From Warburgia ugandensis (Eukaryota; Streptophyta; Magnoliopsida; Canellales; Canellaceae): a stretch of 64,000 bases of DNA. Position numbers and translations under genes: made by a program. Position 1 is the first letter of the stretch. The number at the start of each line of letters is the position of its first letter. Shown here piece by piece: positions 1 through 13,374 of this stretch. The notes under the pieces were generated by a model that was not told the DNA's origin, did not search any database, and was given only the letters and a program-made list of their open reading frames with translations. The stretch is from contig CP141126.1 of assembly GCA_035236585.1 (NCBI GenBank), forward strand, positions 9,685,001-9,749,000, given 5' to 3'.

Positions 1-2290
1 CAGAAGATTGACCCAAAATTGTTGGTGGGGGTGAGTACAACCACTCAGTGGGAAATTCTAAGTTAGACAAAAACATGTAGAAAACACATGAATGCATAGA
101 GATATTAGGATTGAGCATTACAAATCTAAATCAAAAGTATATAGCATTAAAGGTTGTACCAAATATTTGAAACATGTCACACAATATCAAATAGTTCAAA
201 CAGCAGCGTCTTGCTGAGGCCATAAAGGCAAATGGTCTAAATCCCTCGAGGTTGACCGACATATACATATATGTCCATATCAAATCTCATCTGCAATGCA
301 CATAGAGAGAACAAATATTTCATGTCTACGTTCGATTGTGGATACCGCACGACCTACACTGGTCCTCGTGGGAGAGAACGGATCACACTGAATGGAAAGT
401 CCCATGACCCTTCCAAATGCACAGAAGCCTTTACCTTAGGCGAGTATCAAAATTCCTTTTCACAATGTCAATGGCCAACTGCACTCCTAGCATAGCAAAT
501 TACAAGAGTCTCATCAATTTCCCTTCATACATAATTCCCAAGAATTTAATCATAGTTTTGATATTACACACACATGTGCATTATCATAAACTTCTTCTCT
601 ACTTTAAAAACATTCAAGAGCATGAATCTTCCACTATCAAGTGAGCTCAACCATGGAATTTGGTGTTATTCCACACAATACACACGTTTATCTAAACAAA
701 GTTAATAGTATGATTCAAAACAAATCCATAGTTGTGTGCGCATGGTGAATTGATCAATACGAATAACATTCCACTATGGTGCATTTAGGGAATGAATAAG
801 TGTGCATGTTTATGAAATCAATGGTTGTAATGAAAAATATATTATGCATCTTGATAGGTCTCGGGAAAGGAGTACACCCACTTATTTAATATGAAATTAG
901 TGGGCAACACATGATCAATAATGAAATCTGAAATAATATAACTTGTGCATGAAGATTTGCATGGGATGTATGCGTGGGGTTTGCTGGAATGGATAATATA
1001 CGCATAAAATGTAATGAAGTGGGCATGTGCAATAGGCATTGGGATCAATGGTGGGTATGCATTGGACATATGAGAGTATGTGCATGAAGATTTTCATTGG
1101 GCGTATGCATGAGGTTTGCTAGAATGGATAAGATACACATAAAATGTAATGGAGTGGAGTGGGCATGTGCAATAGGCATTGGGATCAATGGTGGGTATGC
1201 ATTGGACATATGAGAGTATGTGCATGAAGATTTCCATTGGGCGTATGCATGAGGTTTGCTGGAATGGATAAGATACGCATAAAATGTAATGAAGTGGTCA
1301 TGTGCAATATTCATTGGTAAGTCAACCTATCCACTTGTAATACCATAAAGCACACCAAACCATCAATTGTACATACGTTAATCAATGCTATGCCAAAAAG
1401 AACTGCTATAAAATGAGATGAATACTAAATACATGGAAGAACTTAGTATGAGAGATAAGGTCCATTGAGAAGCGTGCAAGTCTATGCATTTGGAATACAC
1501 GAGGACTCATTGCTTGGAGACAAAATGGTGACCTAGTATGATCTGCTAGGATATGACCAGTTATGCTTGACATATTAGAGCACCCAACTTGCTAAATGTG
1601 TAAACACGTTGTAGCCATGTTGGAACATTTAAACACGTTGCAACCATGTGAGTTATCCAAGCATATTGCTAACATCTCAGAATGTTGTCTAGTACCAAGC
1701 GCATGTCACTTCTGATTAACAAATTATAAATACAATGCCCTGGCATCGTGAGTATGTTTGCATAGTCCATATGAACATGAAGTACAATTAATAATTAAGT
1801 AAGCATTGTTGACAAAATCTTATGCTATCATCCATGAAAGCACGTTTCAATCTCACTTTAAATAGTGATGTCATTATGTACCAAAATCAATAATCGAACC
1901 AATCATGAAATAACAACTCTTAAAAATCAAAGGCGCACATGCTCCAGACATGAGACCAATGGACAAAATCAATAGTGTGCATGCCATCAAAGAACTAAAT
2001 GTATCAAATCATGCAAATTGAAAACTAATCTAACTTAGAATATCCCATACCCCCTAACTCTTAAAAGCAAAAATACTCTTCTGCAGTCTTCTTTTCCAAA
2101 AACGTGTGGTATGGCTGATCCTTGGTGCAGCCTCCTCCTCCTTCTTCCTCTCTCTCTTTCTTTCTTTGTTTCTCTCCCTTTCTCTCTTTCTCTTTGTGTT
2201 TCAGGCATTCCTTAACCATTAGAGCAATTAGATTTTGTTGTCAATTCTATGCAAAAGAATACTTATATTATGAAAATGAAAGTTATTACA
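1..2290 (-). mobile_element. Long solo-LTR-like element, cut by the left window edge
   Basis: This block is homologous to 4475-7259, beginning with the shared GGTGGGGGTGAGTAC region near position 25. Both copies stop after the same GTTATTACA and then diverge (here after 2290, there after 7259), which marks a real element end in TG...CA style. By comparison with the second copy, about 400 bp of the element lies left of the window. It is shorter than the second copy inside, so it carries deletions. Minus orientation is inferred from the terminal bases: the reverse complement begins TGTAATAAC. No coding domain is visible. Confidence 0.6.
945..1315. repeat. Minisatellite, about 2.5 copies of a 135-140 bp unit
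   Basis: The phrase GGGCATGTGCAATAGGCATT occurs at 1021 and again at 1161, and a decayed form is near 1296. The words between (ATGCATGAGGTTTGCT, GGATAAGATACGCAT) repeat in the same order. Units differ by a few substitutions and a 5 bp insertion. It lies inside the first LTR-like element and is absent from the second, so it expanded in this copy only. Confidence 0.8.
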
Positions 2291-3437
2291 ACCAGAAGTC
2301 CAACCCTTTCCACTGACCCACTTGAGATAACCGGTGCATGCCAAAGTTCCTTCCTTTTTCTTTCCAAATGACTGTGAGAAATGGCACTTAACCAGTTGGC
2401 CACATGGTAGAGCCTATGTACACGCTAAAGTTAGCTTGCCACTTATATTGGCAGAGACTCTTCTTACTTTCTGAGTGACGAGTTATGGCTTCTGATCTTT
2501 GGTTGGAAGAAATGGTTTATTTTCTTGCATTTAGCTCGGTTCGGTTGGGCACTGATTAACAGAAATACGTGCTAACACAGATTTAACAGGCCGCATGGGG
2601 AAGAGTTTGGAACCTTAGGCATCCGTAGGATGCGGCACAAGAGATGAAGCGTCAGGTACTAGTACTGCGTATACATCCGATGAAGTGATGCACAATAGCA
2701 ACTACACTAAGGTGTTGCTACTGGCAGTCCTATAAATAATAATAAAATAACCTTCAAATCACGATTTGTTTCAACTACGTTTTATGACCGAAAGTGGATA
2801 ATATATAAGGGGATCACCCGCGAATATTATCCAAAGAAGTGTGCGTAGAGTTCTATTGAGAATTCACGTGTTTGAGCCCACCATTCAGAAAAAAATGAAT
2901 TAAAAGGTCTTTCGGGCTCAAGGAGTTGGCCGAAATGTACTTCTGATCTGTTTAGGTGTTACATGTTGGTTCTAGCTGTTTCTTTTTCGTCTTTCCGCTG
3001 AGCAAGAGGTGAGCCTCGCTGTTTCCTGGGGCTGCGCTGTTCCTAGGCCCATGATTGAGCGAAGCAGGACTGGCGGATATTCAGAGTGCAGTCCATGCCT
3101 CTGTCTTTTGGGTTTTTCAGGACACGTAGGTCTACTTTCTTTCTAAGTTTATCTTACTCAATGAAATCCTCGCTCATCATTAAAAAAAAAGGAACAAAAA
3201 TCCGCGGATTTTCTCCAAGATTTGATTACAAAAGCATGACAACCCAATTGTTGTTTGAGGAAATCACTCTCAAAATGGAGAGCTGCAAGGGCCTCCCATG
3301 TTCTATATAGATTAACAAACCATCCAACATTTCAAAATGGAAAAAAGAGAAGAAAAAGAAAGAGTAGACCATTTTTACAAGTCAAGACAAGTTAAAAATA
3401 GGGTTGCCAGAAAACAAAATTGCCCATTTCTACATCC
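2291..3437. other. Intergenic stretch with no recognised feature
   Basis: I see no coding exon, RNA gene or repeat of the window's main families here. It lies between the end of the first LTR-like element and the 408 bp tandem duplication. Confidence 0.5.
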
Positions 3438-4257
3438 CAATGACCGCTAATGACTAGACAGATTTCACGTCTGATGTAGTATTCCATCCACTTAATATTT
3501 GAGATATGCATTGCCAAAAGAAAAAAAAATCTGAGATATGAACAGAGCCTAAACAATTGTTTTGTATCTTCTCCTAAGGGGATTCCAACTCAGATACTCT
3601 ACCCACTCAAATAACAAGCCTGTCACGCAGTCCTACACGGTTTCATGTGATAGTATGATGACCCGAGTTTTCAAAACAACTTTTGCAAATTCATTTGAAA
3701 ATGATTAGGATCTTGAAGAATTATTTATTTATTTTTTTCATTTTAGAACTATCATATATAGTAGTTTCCAAAACCGCCTTCCATACCTAGGTGTCTCATT
3801 AAAACTTCACATATAATCAAATAATTTTACTAGAATAAGCACTACCAATGACCGCTAATGACTAGACAGATTTCATGTTTGAGATAGTATTCCATCCACT
3901 TAATATTTGAGACATGTATTGCCAAAAGAAAAAAAAAAATCTGAGATATGAATAGAGCCTAAGCAATTGTTTTGTACCTTCTCCTAAGGAGATTCCAACT
4001 CAGATACTCTACCCACTCAAATAACAAGCCTGTCAAGCAGTCCTACATGGTTTCATGTCTGATAGTATGACGACCAAGGTTTTCGAAACAACTTTTGCAA
4101 ATTCATTTGAAAATAGTCACGATCTTGAGGATTTTTTTTTTTTTTTTTCATTTTAAAACTATCATATATAGTAGTTTCCAAAACCGCCTTCCATACCCAG
4201 GTGTCTCATTAAAACTTCACATATAATCAAAATAATTTTACTAGAATGAGCACTACC
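3438..4257. repeat. 408 bp tandem duplication spanning an LTR edge
   Basis: TGACCGCTAATGACTAGACA occurs at 3441 and again at 3849. The homology runs on through GGTGTCTCATTAAAACTTCA in both units. Each unit holds (i) about 165 bp matching the 3' end and 3' flank of the WAT1-like gene at 7290-7450, including CCTACA(C/T)GGTTTC, which is the reverse complement of that gene's last codons, then (ii) GATAG and the first about 190 bp of the LTR that runs to 7259. The duplication therefore happened after the LTR inserted. Confidence 0.8.
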
Positions 4258-7200
4258 AGGACCCACTGGTCACAGCCCAAACAATCTTAAATGAAATCAT
4301 AACTTAAATTAAATTAACTCCTCCATTCACAATAAAGTTGCTTGTCTCATCATCTCATTATTCTAAATATTCAAGGCACTTATTCTAAAAGAAATGAGTA
4401 CTAATTTCGTTATCATACTTTCACTCGTCTACTCCAAAGTTCCTGCTTTGCCTCAGTTCTCTAATTCTGCTCAGACGATCGACTTAAAATTGTTGGTGGG
4501 GGTGAGTACGACCACTCAGTGGGAAATTCTAAGTCAGACAAAAACATGCAAAAAAAACACGTGAATGCATAGAGGTATAAAGATGCACACGATTAAACGC
4601 AATTAATATCAAACCTCGGTAACGGTTAAATCTCGCAGTCCACAGTAAATCACATTGAGTATTACAAATTTCAATCAAAAGTACATCGCAATAAAGGTTG
4701 TACCAAATATATGAAACATATCACACAATATCAAAAGATCAGACAGCAGCGTCTTGCTGAGGCCATAAAGGCAAATGGTTTAAATCCCTCGAGGTTGACC
4801 GACATATACATATATGTCAATATCAAATCTCGTCTGCTATGCATGTAGAGAGAACCAATATCTCATGCCTATGTTCGATCGTGGATACCTCACGACCTAC
4901 ATCTGTCCTCGTGGGGGAGAACGGATCACACTAAATGGAAAGTCCCATTATCCTTCCAAATGCACAAAAGCCTTTACCGCAGGTGGGTATCAAAATTTCT
5001 TTTCAGAGTGTCAGTGGCCAACTGCACTCTTAGCATAGCAAATTACAGGGGTCTCATCAATTTTTCCTCATACATTATTCCTAAGAATTTAATCACAGTT
5101 TTGATATCACACACATGTACATTATTATAAACTTCTTCTCTACTTTAAAAACATTCAAGAACATGAATAATCTGCTATCAAGTGAGCTCAACGATGGACT
5201 TTGGCGTTATTCCACCCAATATACACTTTTATCTAAACAAAGTCAATAGTATGATTTCAAAACAAATCCATTGTTGTGTACAGATGGTGATTTGATCAAT
5301 ACGAATTAACATTCTACTATGATGTATTTAGGAAATGAATAAGTGTACATGTTTATAAAATCAATGGTTGTAGAGAAAATATATATTATGCGTCTTGGTA
5401 GGTCTCCGAGAAAGGAGTGCACTCGATTATTTAGCATGAAATTAGTCGGCAACACATGGTCAATAATGAAATATGTTTTTTATGACTTGTGCATGAAGAT
5501 TTGCATGGGACATATGCATGGCTTGGGTAGCTACGTTTTATTCCCATCTCTTATTCACATATAAATTTATCTGACATTATCTCCTTACTTGCTAGGCATG
5601 CATTCTCCTCCACATGATGACTTTTCAATTGATTTTCTAAGTGTAAGTAACATGTGCTGGTTTCATGAATATAGTTGTCCATCAATTTGTAAGAGTTATA
5701 TGCCTAATTTCTGTAAGCACTCATTATATATCCTGCACGTGAACCCTCCCATGATCAAATTTTGGAGTCTTGAGTATCAACCCAACATGGCAATTGAGAA
5801 AATGGAGTCTTATGATCCTATGCATCAATCAAATTGTGTCCTATATTCTAAGTGATCAATTAGATGTACTTGGATCAAAGGTCCATGGTGGTAAATCCTC
5901 ACACTCAGATGCATGGTTTAAAATGCAGATTTGTAGGCTTAGATCAATGTCCAAGATTATTGATCAAAGCATGTAATTACTAGTTCAATTAACAAGATCT
6001 ATGCTCAGAGATCAACCTCATAAAATGTTGGATCTTGCGCGCCTAGATCAATGGTCCAACAAGAAAGGAAAATGACAGGTTCCATACACCTATAACATGT
6101 GTCCTGATTTGGAGAACAACCATGCGTGTGGATCACTAGCTAATTAAGATAAATCCTGCACATGGATCCATCAACCAAATAGGACAGACCATGTGCATGA
6201 AGAAAATCAAACAAAGCTGATCATGCATATGAATTCCATGACTCAACCATAGACCATGCGCATAAATATCCTTATGCGAATATGCTAATCCATGCACATG
6301 GATCTTCAACATTTTCAATAAAAATACATGTTGACTCGATCTCATATACATAAAAAACATGAATGCACTCCATGTCATATACATAACATGAATGCACTGA
6401 ACCTAATATACGTAAACAACCTAAACGCAATTAATTCATCTAACTTATAACCGCATGGTATACAACAATCCAACATGCATGAGATTATAGGGATCTAGCT
6501 AGCATGGAGACACATGGATCTAGCTCATATAAAACACATGTAATATTTAGCATGTATACGAGACACATGATTTATCTAATCACTATCAACCGTGAAAACC
6601 CACTAAACTTTATGTGTGCTGATTTCAAAATTTGAAGAACAAGATGGCTAGATCTACCTACTAATTTGATAATGCAATCCTAAAATAACAGCTTAGAATA
6701 ACTACACTTTATAGATCTTGAGAATAGCAGCGTGTACATTCTTGTTGCTATGAGAGTAACAAATAGAATCTACTATAAATCAATAGTAAGTGCATGCATA
6801 TTGCAACGTACGATCAAATGGAATGCATGCTTCAAAAAGAGATTAATGGGGAAGATCTAAGATGAAACAAGAACAAGGGTACACATGTTGCGTTTAAACA
6901 AACAAGATCATTTGAAGTTTTTGGAATTGAAAATCAATCTAACCTAGAATAACCCACGCCCCCTACCTCTTAGAAGCAAAAATACTCTCGTGGTATGTCT
7001 AATCCTTGGTGCAGCCTCCTCCTCCTTCTTCCTCTCCCTTTCTCTCTCTTTTTTTTTTTCACGCAATCCTACCTCCCCTCTTAAACCAATTTCAAGTTGA
7101 CTCTCCTCTATCCCACCATATCTCTAGTGGTTTCTTTTGGAGACGTGAACTCTAATTCTAGAGTTTTGCATACTCCTTCTCTAGCCATTAGAACAATTAG

Positions 7201-7259
7201 ATTTTGTTGTCAATTCTAAGCAAAATAATACTTATATTATGAAAATGAAAGTTATTACA
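4066..7259 (-). mobile_element. Solo LTR of about 3.2 kb with GATAG target duplication
   Basis: The left edge TATGACGACC at 4066 (TATGATGACCC in the duplicated copy at 3654) follows GATAG. The right edge GTTATTACA ends at 7259 and is followed by GATAG at 7260-7264. That is a perfect 5 bp target duplication, as expected for LTR integration. The left terminus has TA in place of the usual TG. No gag or pol domain is present, so I call it a solo LTR. It carries a T/C-rich tract around 7015-7070 like its relatives. It sits 177 bp beyond the stop codon of the WAT1-like gene and could supply or disturb its 3' end. Confidence 0.7.
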
Positions 7260-7436
7260 GATAGAGTATAACAGATCGATATTCCTTTCCTTCCACTTAA
7301 TATTTGAGAAATGTATTGCCAAAAGATAAGGAATCTGAGATACGAACAAAGCCTAAGCATCTGTTTCCCACTATCTCCTAAGGAGATTCCAACTGAGATA
7401 CTCTTGCCACTCAAATAACAAGGTTGTCACGTAGTC

Positions 7437-10073
7437 CTACACGGTTTCTTCTTTGGAGCCACGCGTTTGTTCCTGTGTTTCCCTTCTAGCTTCTTCCTTC
7501 CTTTTCCCCCACAGAACCATGTAGAGCCCTCCGACTAGCAGTATGGCACCACCAACACTGGCCATTCAAAACAGCCAAATAAATAAAAGATTCATGGTAA
7601 ATTATTTAAAAATAAAAGCAAGGAACGATATTATCTACTCGAAAAGTGCAGAAGCTCATGTTAGGCAATCCACAGTGTCAAATCAAATGATCTGGTGCTG
7701 ATCAAAAGAGGATCACACTCACTAGAGAAAGTAATTGGCTACCTTTAGCCTCCGTCTACTGACATGACATAAAAATTATTTGTTCCATTTATAGTCAAGC
7801 CTCTAAATTAACCCCTTACGACTTATAGGTGCACATTAAATAATGAAAACTGCGTCTACCAAATGCGCAAAACTATCAATAACACCTAATACCTTTTATC
7901 TTGGTACGCAACGTTGAGTTCAAGTTTTCGGAATAACTTTTTTAAATCCTAGATATGTGGTAGATGTGCAACAAATTCATAATATTAGAAATTGTCAAAT
8001 TAATAGGTATTTTTATCCAAAAAGTTGTTAATTTATGATAACTTACAATCTGTCATAAGTCACATTTTGCTGAAATGGACGTTATCCCTTACAAGGGGTT
8101 TTGACAGTATACTGTTTTATTGGAGTTTTTATCCTTCCAATGCATAATAAAACTAGAAAACGATAATGAAGTCAAATCAAACGAACTACTGCTCTTGGAG
8201 GTGGAAGTCATGGGAACCATGGCATTTCTCATGGTCCTAGATTCTACAACAAGAGCAGCAGCCAAATTTAGAAGACATTAGGGCCCACGCCACTTCAAAA
8301 AGTAATATGGCTGTTGAGAATCACATGGAAAACTATGAACTATTACTCCACCCAATTGTTTCATTAAGGAGTACTTCTGTGACTTAATTAATAAAAGAGA
8401 AAATGGTATTTATGGGAGATAAAAACCTTCCCCAATGCATGATCTCTTTCCACAGAATTGAGGAAATGAAAGCGGTTATCACAAGCGCCAAAGGAGAGAA
8501 GATGGCCGTGAAAACTGGACCTTTCTTCTCTATGCACCAAACCTGCAACCAGTAACTGATTCCAGTCACGATTACACCCTGTCACAGAAAATACATGCTG
8601 TGAATTTAGAGACCACTCACGTGCACTCTTTATGTTAAAGAAAACCAAAAAAGGAATGAGCAATGTGTTAGCGTGTATACGGGACGTATGTATAGATAAA
8701 GAATGAGTAATGCGCATCTAGATATTCTCGGAGGATGCGGAAATTTAAGTGTTCAAATTCCCATCTCTTTTCTAAATGGCCGATGCAAGATGAATCACTT
8801 CCACCTTAGAAAATATTGGGATACATACACAGTAAGTAACAGAGAGAAGTTGAATATCCCATCCAAGCTTCCATGAAGAAGGGTTTCTTTCCAAGATCAC
8901 GGCCAGAAAAGCAGACTGGATGCTACTGAAGAAGCATTGCAGAGTAGTAAGATGCAGTTTGGCTGGATAGATTTGAACAATAAGGCCCTAAAAGAAAACA
9001 GGGAAAGAGATTAAAAGAAAAAAGAAAAAATGAGATGAAACAGAACAATAATTAAGCCTTTTTCCTGTTTTCCGATAAGAAAATGAAATAAAACAGAACA
9101 AGGAGTCAGTTGGATATTGTCAGATAATGATAGAAAAACCTGCAAAACGAGCCACAATGACCAAGTTGTATTTGCTGCAAGCATGAGAAGAGGTCCTTTC
9201 ACAAGCTCCATCTTGGAATTGCTAATCACAAGTTTCGCAACGGATGTGGTTGAAGCTTCTCTGTGAACTGATGGATGCCAGTTTATAAACTTTATAGGAG
9301 GTCCCTTATAGAGTGCAAACGCCAAAGCTCCAGAAACACACACCACAGAGCCCACCACCTTGGCCAATCCATCTAAATGGCTTATACCAATACGCTCTGT
9401 CCTGTAAAATTTTTCTGAAAATGGTTAAGACGACAAGATAAAAATGTGAAAATGGTGTTTCAGTTTCTTCTTTCTCAAATGCGTCATTGGTATTACCTTA
9501 GTAAAGCTGCAAAGATAAATGTGATAACAGGAACTGAATTAGCTGTGGCGGCTGCAAATGTTGCAGAAGTATAGTTGAGTGCAACATTGTAGAGATTCAA
9601 ACTCAAGGTTATCCTGAAATTTGAAAAACCATAGGCTGAAAATTTTTGATAAAATGAGGATGAAGAGAAGGAACAGATCAGAATATTAACATCAAGCACA
9701 TGGGTAGGATAAGAAAGAGAGGTTACCCAATCAAGGCAATACAGAAAATTTTGCATAGTGTGGTTAGTTGTAGGGGAGGAGCTCTTTGCCTAGAAATTTA
9801 GATGGGAAAAGAAAATCAAGTTACGAAGAAAGGAAGAGATACAAATGTTGCAGATGTGTAGCATTTGTATTACCTTTCAAGAAAGTACGCAAAAGGAGCC
9901 AGGACAAGTGTTGCGAAAGCTTGTCTGTAGACTACAAAGACATAAGGGTTCATCCCCCCACTGATTGCTACCTTGGAGAAGAGTGCCATGCCTGCATAAA
10001 CTGCTTGTATGAAAAGCATGGCTAGATGAGGGCCGTAAGCCTTGAGAGATTTTATTTTTTGTGAAGCAGCCAT
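7437..10073 (-). CDS. WAT1-related protein (EamA/DMT transporter, MtN21 family), 7 exons
   Basis: Exons in transcript order: 9874-10073, 9727-9789, 9497-9613, 9140-9401, 8829-8987, 8427-8578, 7437-7557. All junctions are GT...AG, phases agree, and the sum is 1074 nt (357 aa plus TAG), close to the usual family length. The start MAASQKIKSLKAYGPHLAML opens directly into the first membrane helix. Family signatures read in order: VVYRQAFATLVLAPFAYFLE, YNVALNYTSATFAAATANSV, AKVVGSVVCVSGALAFALYK, GPVFTAIFSPLALVITAF and LLVGGLYMVLWGK. Two EamA repeats lie at roughly residues 15-150 and 190-325, with about ten membrane helices. The tail is short, charged and cytosolic. WAT1 itself exports auxin from the vacuole, and other members move amino acids or auxin conjugates. 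The substrate of this one cannot be read from sequence. No disabling change is visible, so it is the live copy beside two broken ones. Confidence 0.93.
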
Positions 10074-10163
10074 GTTAGGACACTCTGCAAAGCAAAACCT
10101 AGGAGGAACAAAATCTCTTTTTAGGCCTCTCTTAATCGGCTATTGATGTGGAGAACCACTTCA

Positions 10164-10170
10164 TTTTATA
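10164..10170 (-). promoter_or_regulatory. Probable TATA box of the WAT1-like gene
   Basis: CATTATAAAATGAAG reads on the minus strand about 91 bp before the ATG. The same string is kept upstream of the duplicated exon 1 fragment (around 19372). An upstream block, CCAAATGATCATTATTC, is also kept in both copies, so the duplicated segment includes the promoter. The site is predicted from position and conservation only. Confidence 0.5.
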
Positions 10171-10249
10171 ATGGATGTGCAACTTTACAGCAATATCGTG
10201 CTTAATTCTGAATAATGATCATTTGGACTAAGTAGAACCATCACAATGG

Positions 10250-11765
10250 GGACTGCTTAATGTTTATAGGCTATGAAAAGAGTGACAGATTTTCTTAAAT
10301 GGGAGGAAGGAGAGCCCAGCTACTAGGGGGGTCTTATCAACTTAAATGCTAAGAGAATGGTTGAGATTGTTTGAGTGGGCGTACGCCATCATGTTCACAT
10401 TATCTCACCTAGTAGTTCTCTGATCTTGCATAGGTCCATCTAGGCTTCTCAAAACCTGTCGAATCCAAACGAATCTTACTGTTTACAGTAGGCGAATATC
10501 CCCTAGTGCCCAGTGTGGAGTTTAGGTACATCTCTACACCTAAGCACGAATAAGACTTGCAAATTTTTGGGTCCATAAGTCACCTTTTCTATAACAAATA
10601 TTATAAGAATTAGAGAACAGGGTTGAAAATGGAAGCTGCAACAGTTTGATTGAATTGATAAACTAAGGCCGCTGATGAGTTAGCATTATCTGATCGACCC
10701 ATGTGATGTACGGTGCTTTGAAACCGCTGATAAGGGCCGTATTGCTTACGGGAAGATCTCACTGGGGAAAATTTCCTTGATAAAAGTTAAAATGGGAGAT
10801 TAGGGATTGATGGGGCGGGTACCCAAGTTTCCTACTTCCAGTTTCATTTTCATGCAGCCTTTCTAGGATTCTCAAAACCGTTTCGAATCCAAACGAATCT
10901 TACCATTTAAGATGACTGCGATTTGAGGCTGATTATGTGGCAACTTGTATGATTCGAGTTTCCATTTTCTAGCAACTTTCTACGCTTTGTAATGCCTGTT
11001 TGTAGAAGGTTGCTTAAAATTGCAATTTATACGATTTGTACAGAAACGGCATGTATGTTACAATCTCTTATTGCATTGCGTATGATTTTGCATGGAAAAG
11101 TTATCAAGTCACAACCTGCATAATTATCTTGCTTATGATAGCATGTGCTCTCCATGGCAGTATTCCTTGATGCTCCCTCACAGCTTTAGTGAGGAATGTA
11201 GTCGAATACACTACTTGAATACAATAAATTACGTAGTACACTAGAAAATATGTACACGTGGGTGCACATGCCAGTGATTCTGTCATTCATGCCTTTGATA
11301 GTCCATGCGCAAATCACGACAATGAAAAAGATTTTGAGAGTGCTGTAAATTGTGGTGCTCATCCATGATAGGTAAAGACAACATTCATCAACCTATAATA
11401 GGAGCACTTGCTGGAGTTTTTTAAGCATTGATTTCAATCGAATTCACTAGCGTTTGAATAAGTATACGAGTTGGGTTAGGATCTCTAGAGAGACAAGGTG
11501 TAATTAGCTTAGATGACTTGATTTTTTCTTTGAGTTCATTCTTGTAAGCTTGAGTAACACGTATTGTAGCTTTGGACCGAATTGAAATGTAGGTCCAGAA
11601 TTAGTCTTCGACTGAGTCCCATAATGCTTCCTAAAAGTTATTCTTATAAACTTGTTTTGATTATAGTGGAGAACCTTAGTATTGATGTCTTGTTGCAGGC
11701 AAAAATGCTAAAATACGAAAGTCTTCATGTCTACTTTTAATGGCATTTATTTACTTTTATTGTTC
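10250..11765. other. Upstream intergenic region with repeat scraps
   Basis: No exon is recognised. Around 10411-10435 the string GATCTTGCATAGG with flanking bases matches the LTR end at 11766-11803, so it may be an LTR scrap. TTCTCAAAACC(T/G) followed by CGAATCCAAACGAATCTTAC occurs at about 10450 and again at about 10870, a short internal duplication. Confidence 0.4.
11104..11290. repeat. Diverged dispersed repeat, second copy at about 23920-24080
   Basis: Both copies share, in the same order, a CTT(G)A...GGTGAGG / TAGTGAGG block, a CACTAC...AATAAA stretch, GTACACGTG(G/A)GTGCACA and a final TTCATTCA. Similarity is moderate with many differences. I do not recognise the family. It is not linked to the WAT1 duplications, because it lies upstream of one copy and downstream of another. 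Confidence 0.5.
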
Positions 11766-13260
11766 TAGTAGTTCCTTGATCTTGCATAGGCCCATTTATA
11801 CTTCCAACAATTGGTATCAAAGTTCCACAGTTAGAGTGATTTATTTTGCACAAACAAAGATGGCAATTTCAGTTCATATCTAAAATAGTGAGTTTGAATT
11901 CTACAAAATTGGAGGTGCTAAAATTTACCCATTCGAACTATGCATTTTATAATAGCAATGAGTGTTACTATACAGTTCCTAGTACTTCACAACAATATGC
12001 AATTGCAAAACGAATTAATCAAACTCCTATGGATAAAGTTAGGAGCATGTTGGGCACAATTGGGCTAGATCAATGTTTCTAGGGAGAGGCAGTTACCACA
12101 TCTTATTACCTAGAGAATCATTGTTATACTACTGCACTTTCCTATAAAATTTTGGATGAGTTTTGGTATGTACAACTTTGTCAATTGCTTACTCTTGTGT
12201 ACATTCAATCATCACAAATATAAATTCCTCACGAGCGGAGGACCAAAATTAAGTCAATGTCCAAAAGATGTATTTTTCTTGGTTAGGTAATGAAAATAAA
12301 GTTGTATAGATTGTGGGACCTATTGCTTACAAGATTGTGGTTAAACAGTATATAGCTCGAGCTCAAAGATAGCCAAGATTTTTGAACTTAAGTTCCTAGA
12401 TAGAATTTAAGGTTAAATAGTAAACGTAGAATATCTGCAAGCATGCAACTTTTGAGATGATGCTGAGAAAGAGCATGAAGAACGAGTACCACATGATGAA
12501 ACTCAAAATGATCAATGCCGACTCAAAAGGACCCTAACACCTTCTATATCACGAAAGGACATATGACACTTATGCTTGCATCATAGAGGAGCATGAAACA
12601 CATGTCTACAAGTATGTTACTATATAAAACACTATTCAATGGTCACCAACTATGGAGGAGGAGATATAAGCCTTGCACAAAAATAAGACTCGGGAGTTAG
12701 TACAACTACCTAAGGAAAGGCATGCATTTAGTAGCAAATGGGTGTACAAGTTAAAGAAAGAGGCCAATGAGAGTTGTCAAAGATATAGGGCCCAATTACT
12801 GATGAAAGGTTATACTTAGAAATCAGGTAAAGACTTCAATGGATTTTTTTCTATAGTTGTTTGCTTAAGCATTCTTTGGATAGTCTGCATATGACAGCTG
12901 TGGCAAACTTGAGTTAGAGTAGTTAGATATAAAAATTACTTTCTTGTATGGGAATTTGGAAGAAAAATTTACATTACTCAGCCAAAAGCTTTTATTCAAA
13001 ACATAAGAAGCATTTGAGAGTTGTTAGCAAATGCATGGTAAAGCCAGGTAGAAAACATTGAATATATAAATGCTAAGAGGATCGTTCACTATCTAAATGG
13101 TACTATTGAGATTTCTATTTGTTATAGTAGACAAGACATATAATTAGTTTATTATAAGGATGTAAACTCTACATGATATCTAGATAGAGGAGGATCTCTC
13201 CGAGGTTTCATATTCTCTTTGGCCAATAGCGTAGTGAGCTAGATATTGAGGTTCCTAGCA
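11766..13260 (+). mobile_element. Decayed Ty1/copia retrotransposon with gag deleted
   Basis: An LTR end (...CAACA, 11809) is followed by GGTATCAAAG (11813), a primer-binding site of the initiator-Met tRNA type. Pol fragments follow in copia order. Integrase: QQYAIAKRINQTPMDKVRSM (about 11990-12050), then GEAVTTSYYLENH in the next segment. The CIFLG motif is near 12265. Reverse transcriptase starts near 12652 with ALHKNKTRELVQLPKERHAF and SKWVYKLKKE, then QLDIKITFLYGNLEEKIYI near 12920. The RNase H side begins near 13030 with SKCMVKPGRKHIEYI and LANSVVS. Several stops and frameshifts interrupt it. Gag, protease and most of integrase are missing between the primer site and 11990, and part of RT is lost before 13030. 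It is dead. Confidence 0.85.
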
Positions 13261-13374
13261 CTATTCTAAATTATAATATTGAAAGCCAAAAAACCTAAAT
13301 ACACAGTGCATTTTCCCTCTTCCAAATTTTCCTTTTTCTTGGATTTTCCTTCTTGATCTTTAGTGAGAAGAATA

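Noticed and set aside
842..1314. Several minus-strand frames rich in His, Pro and Ile
   Set aside because: They arise from the 135-140 bp minisatellite and repeat the same peptide words.
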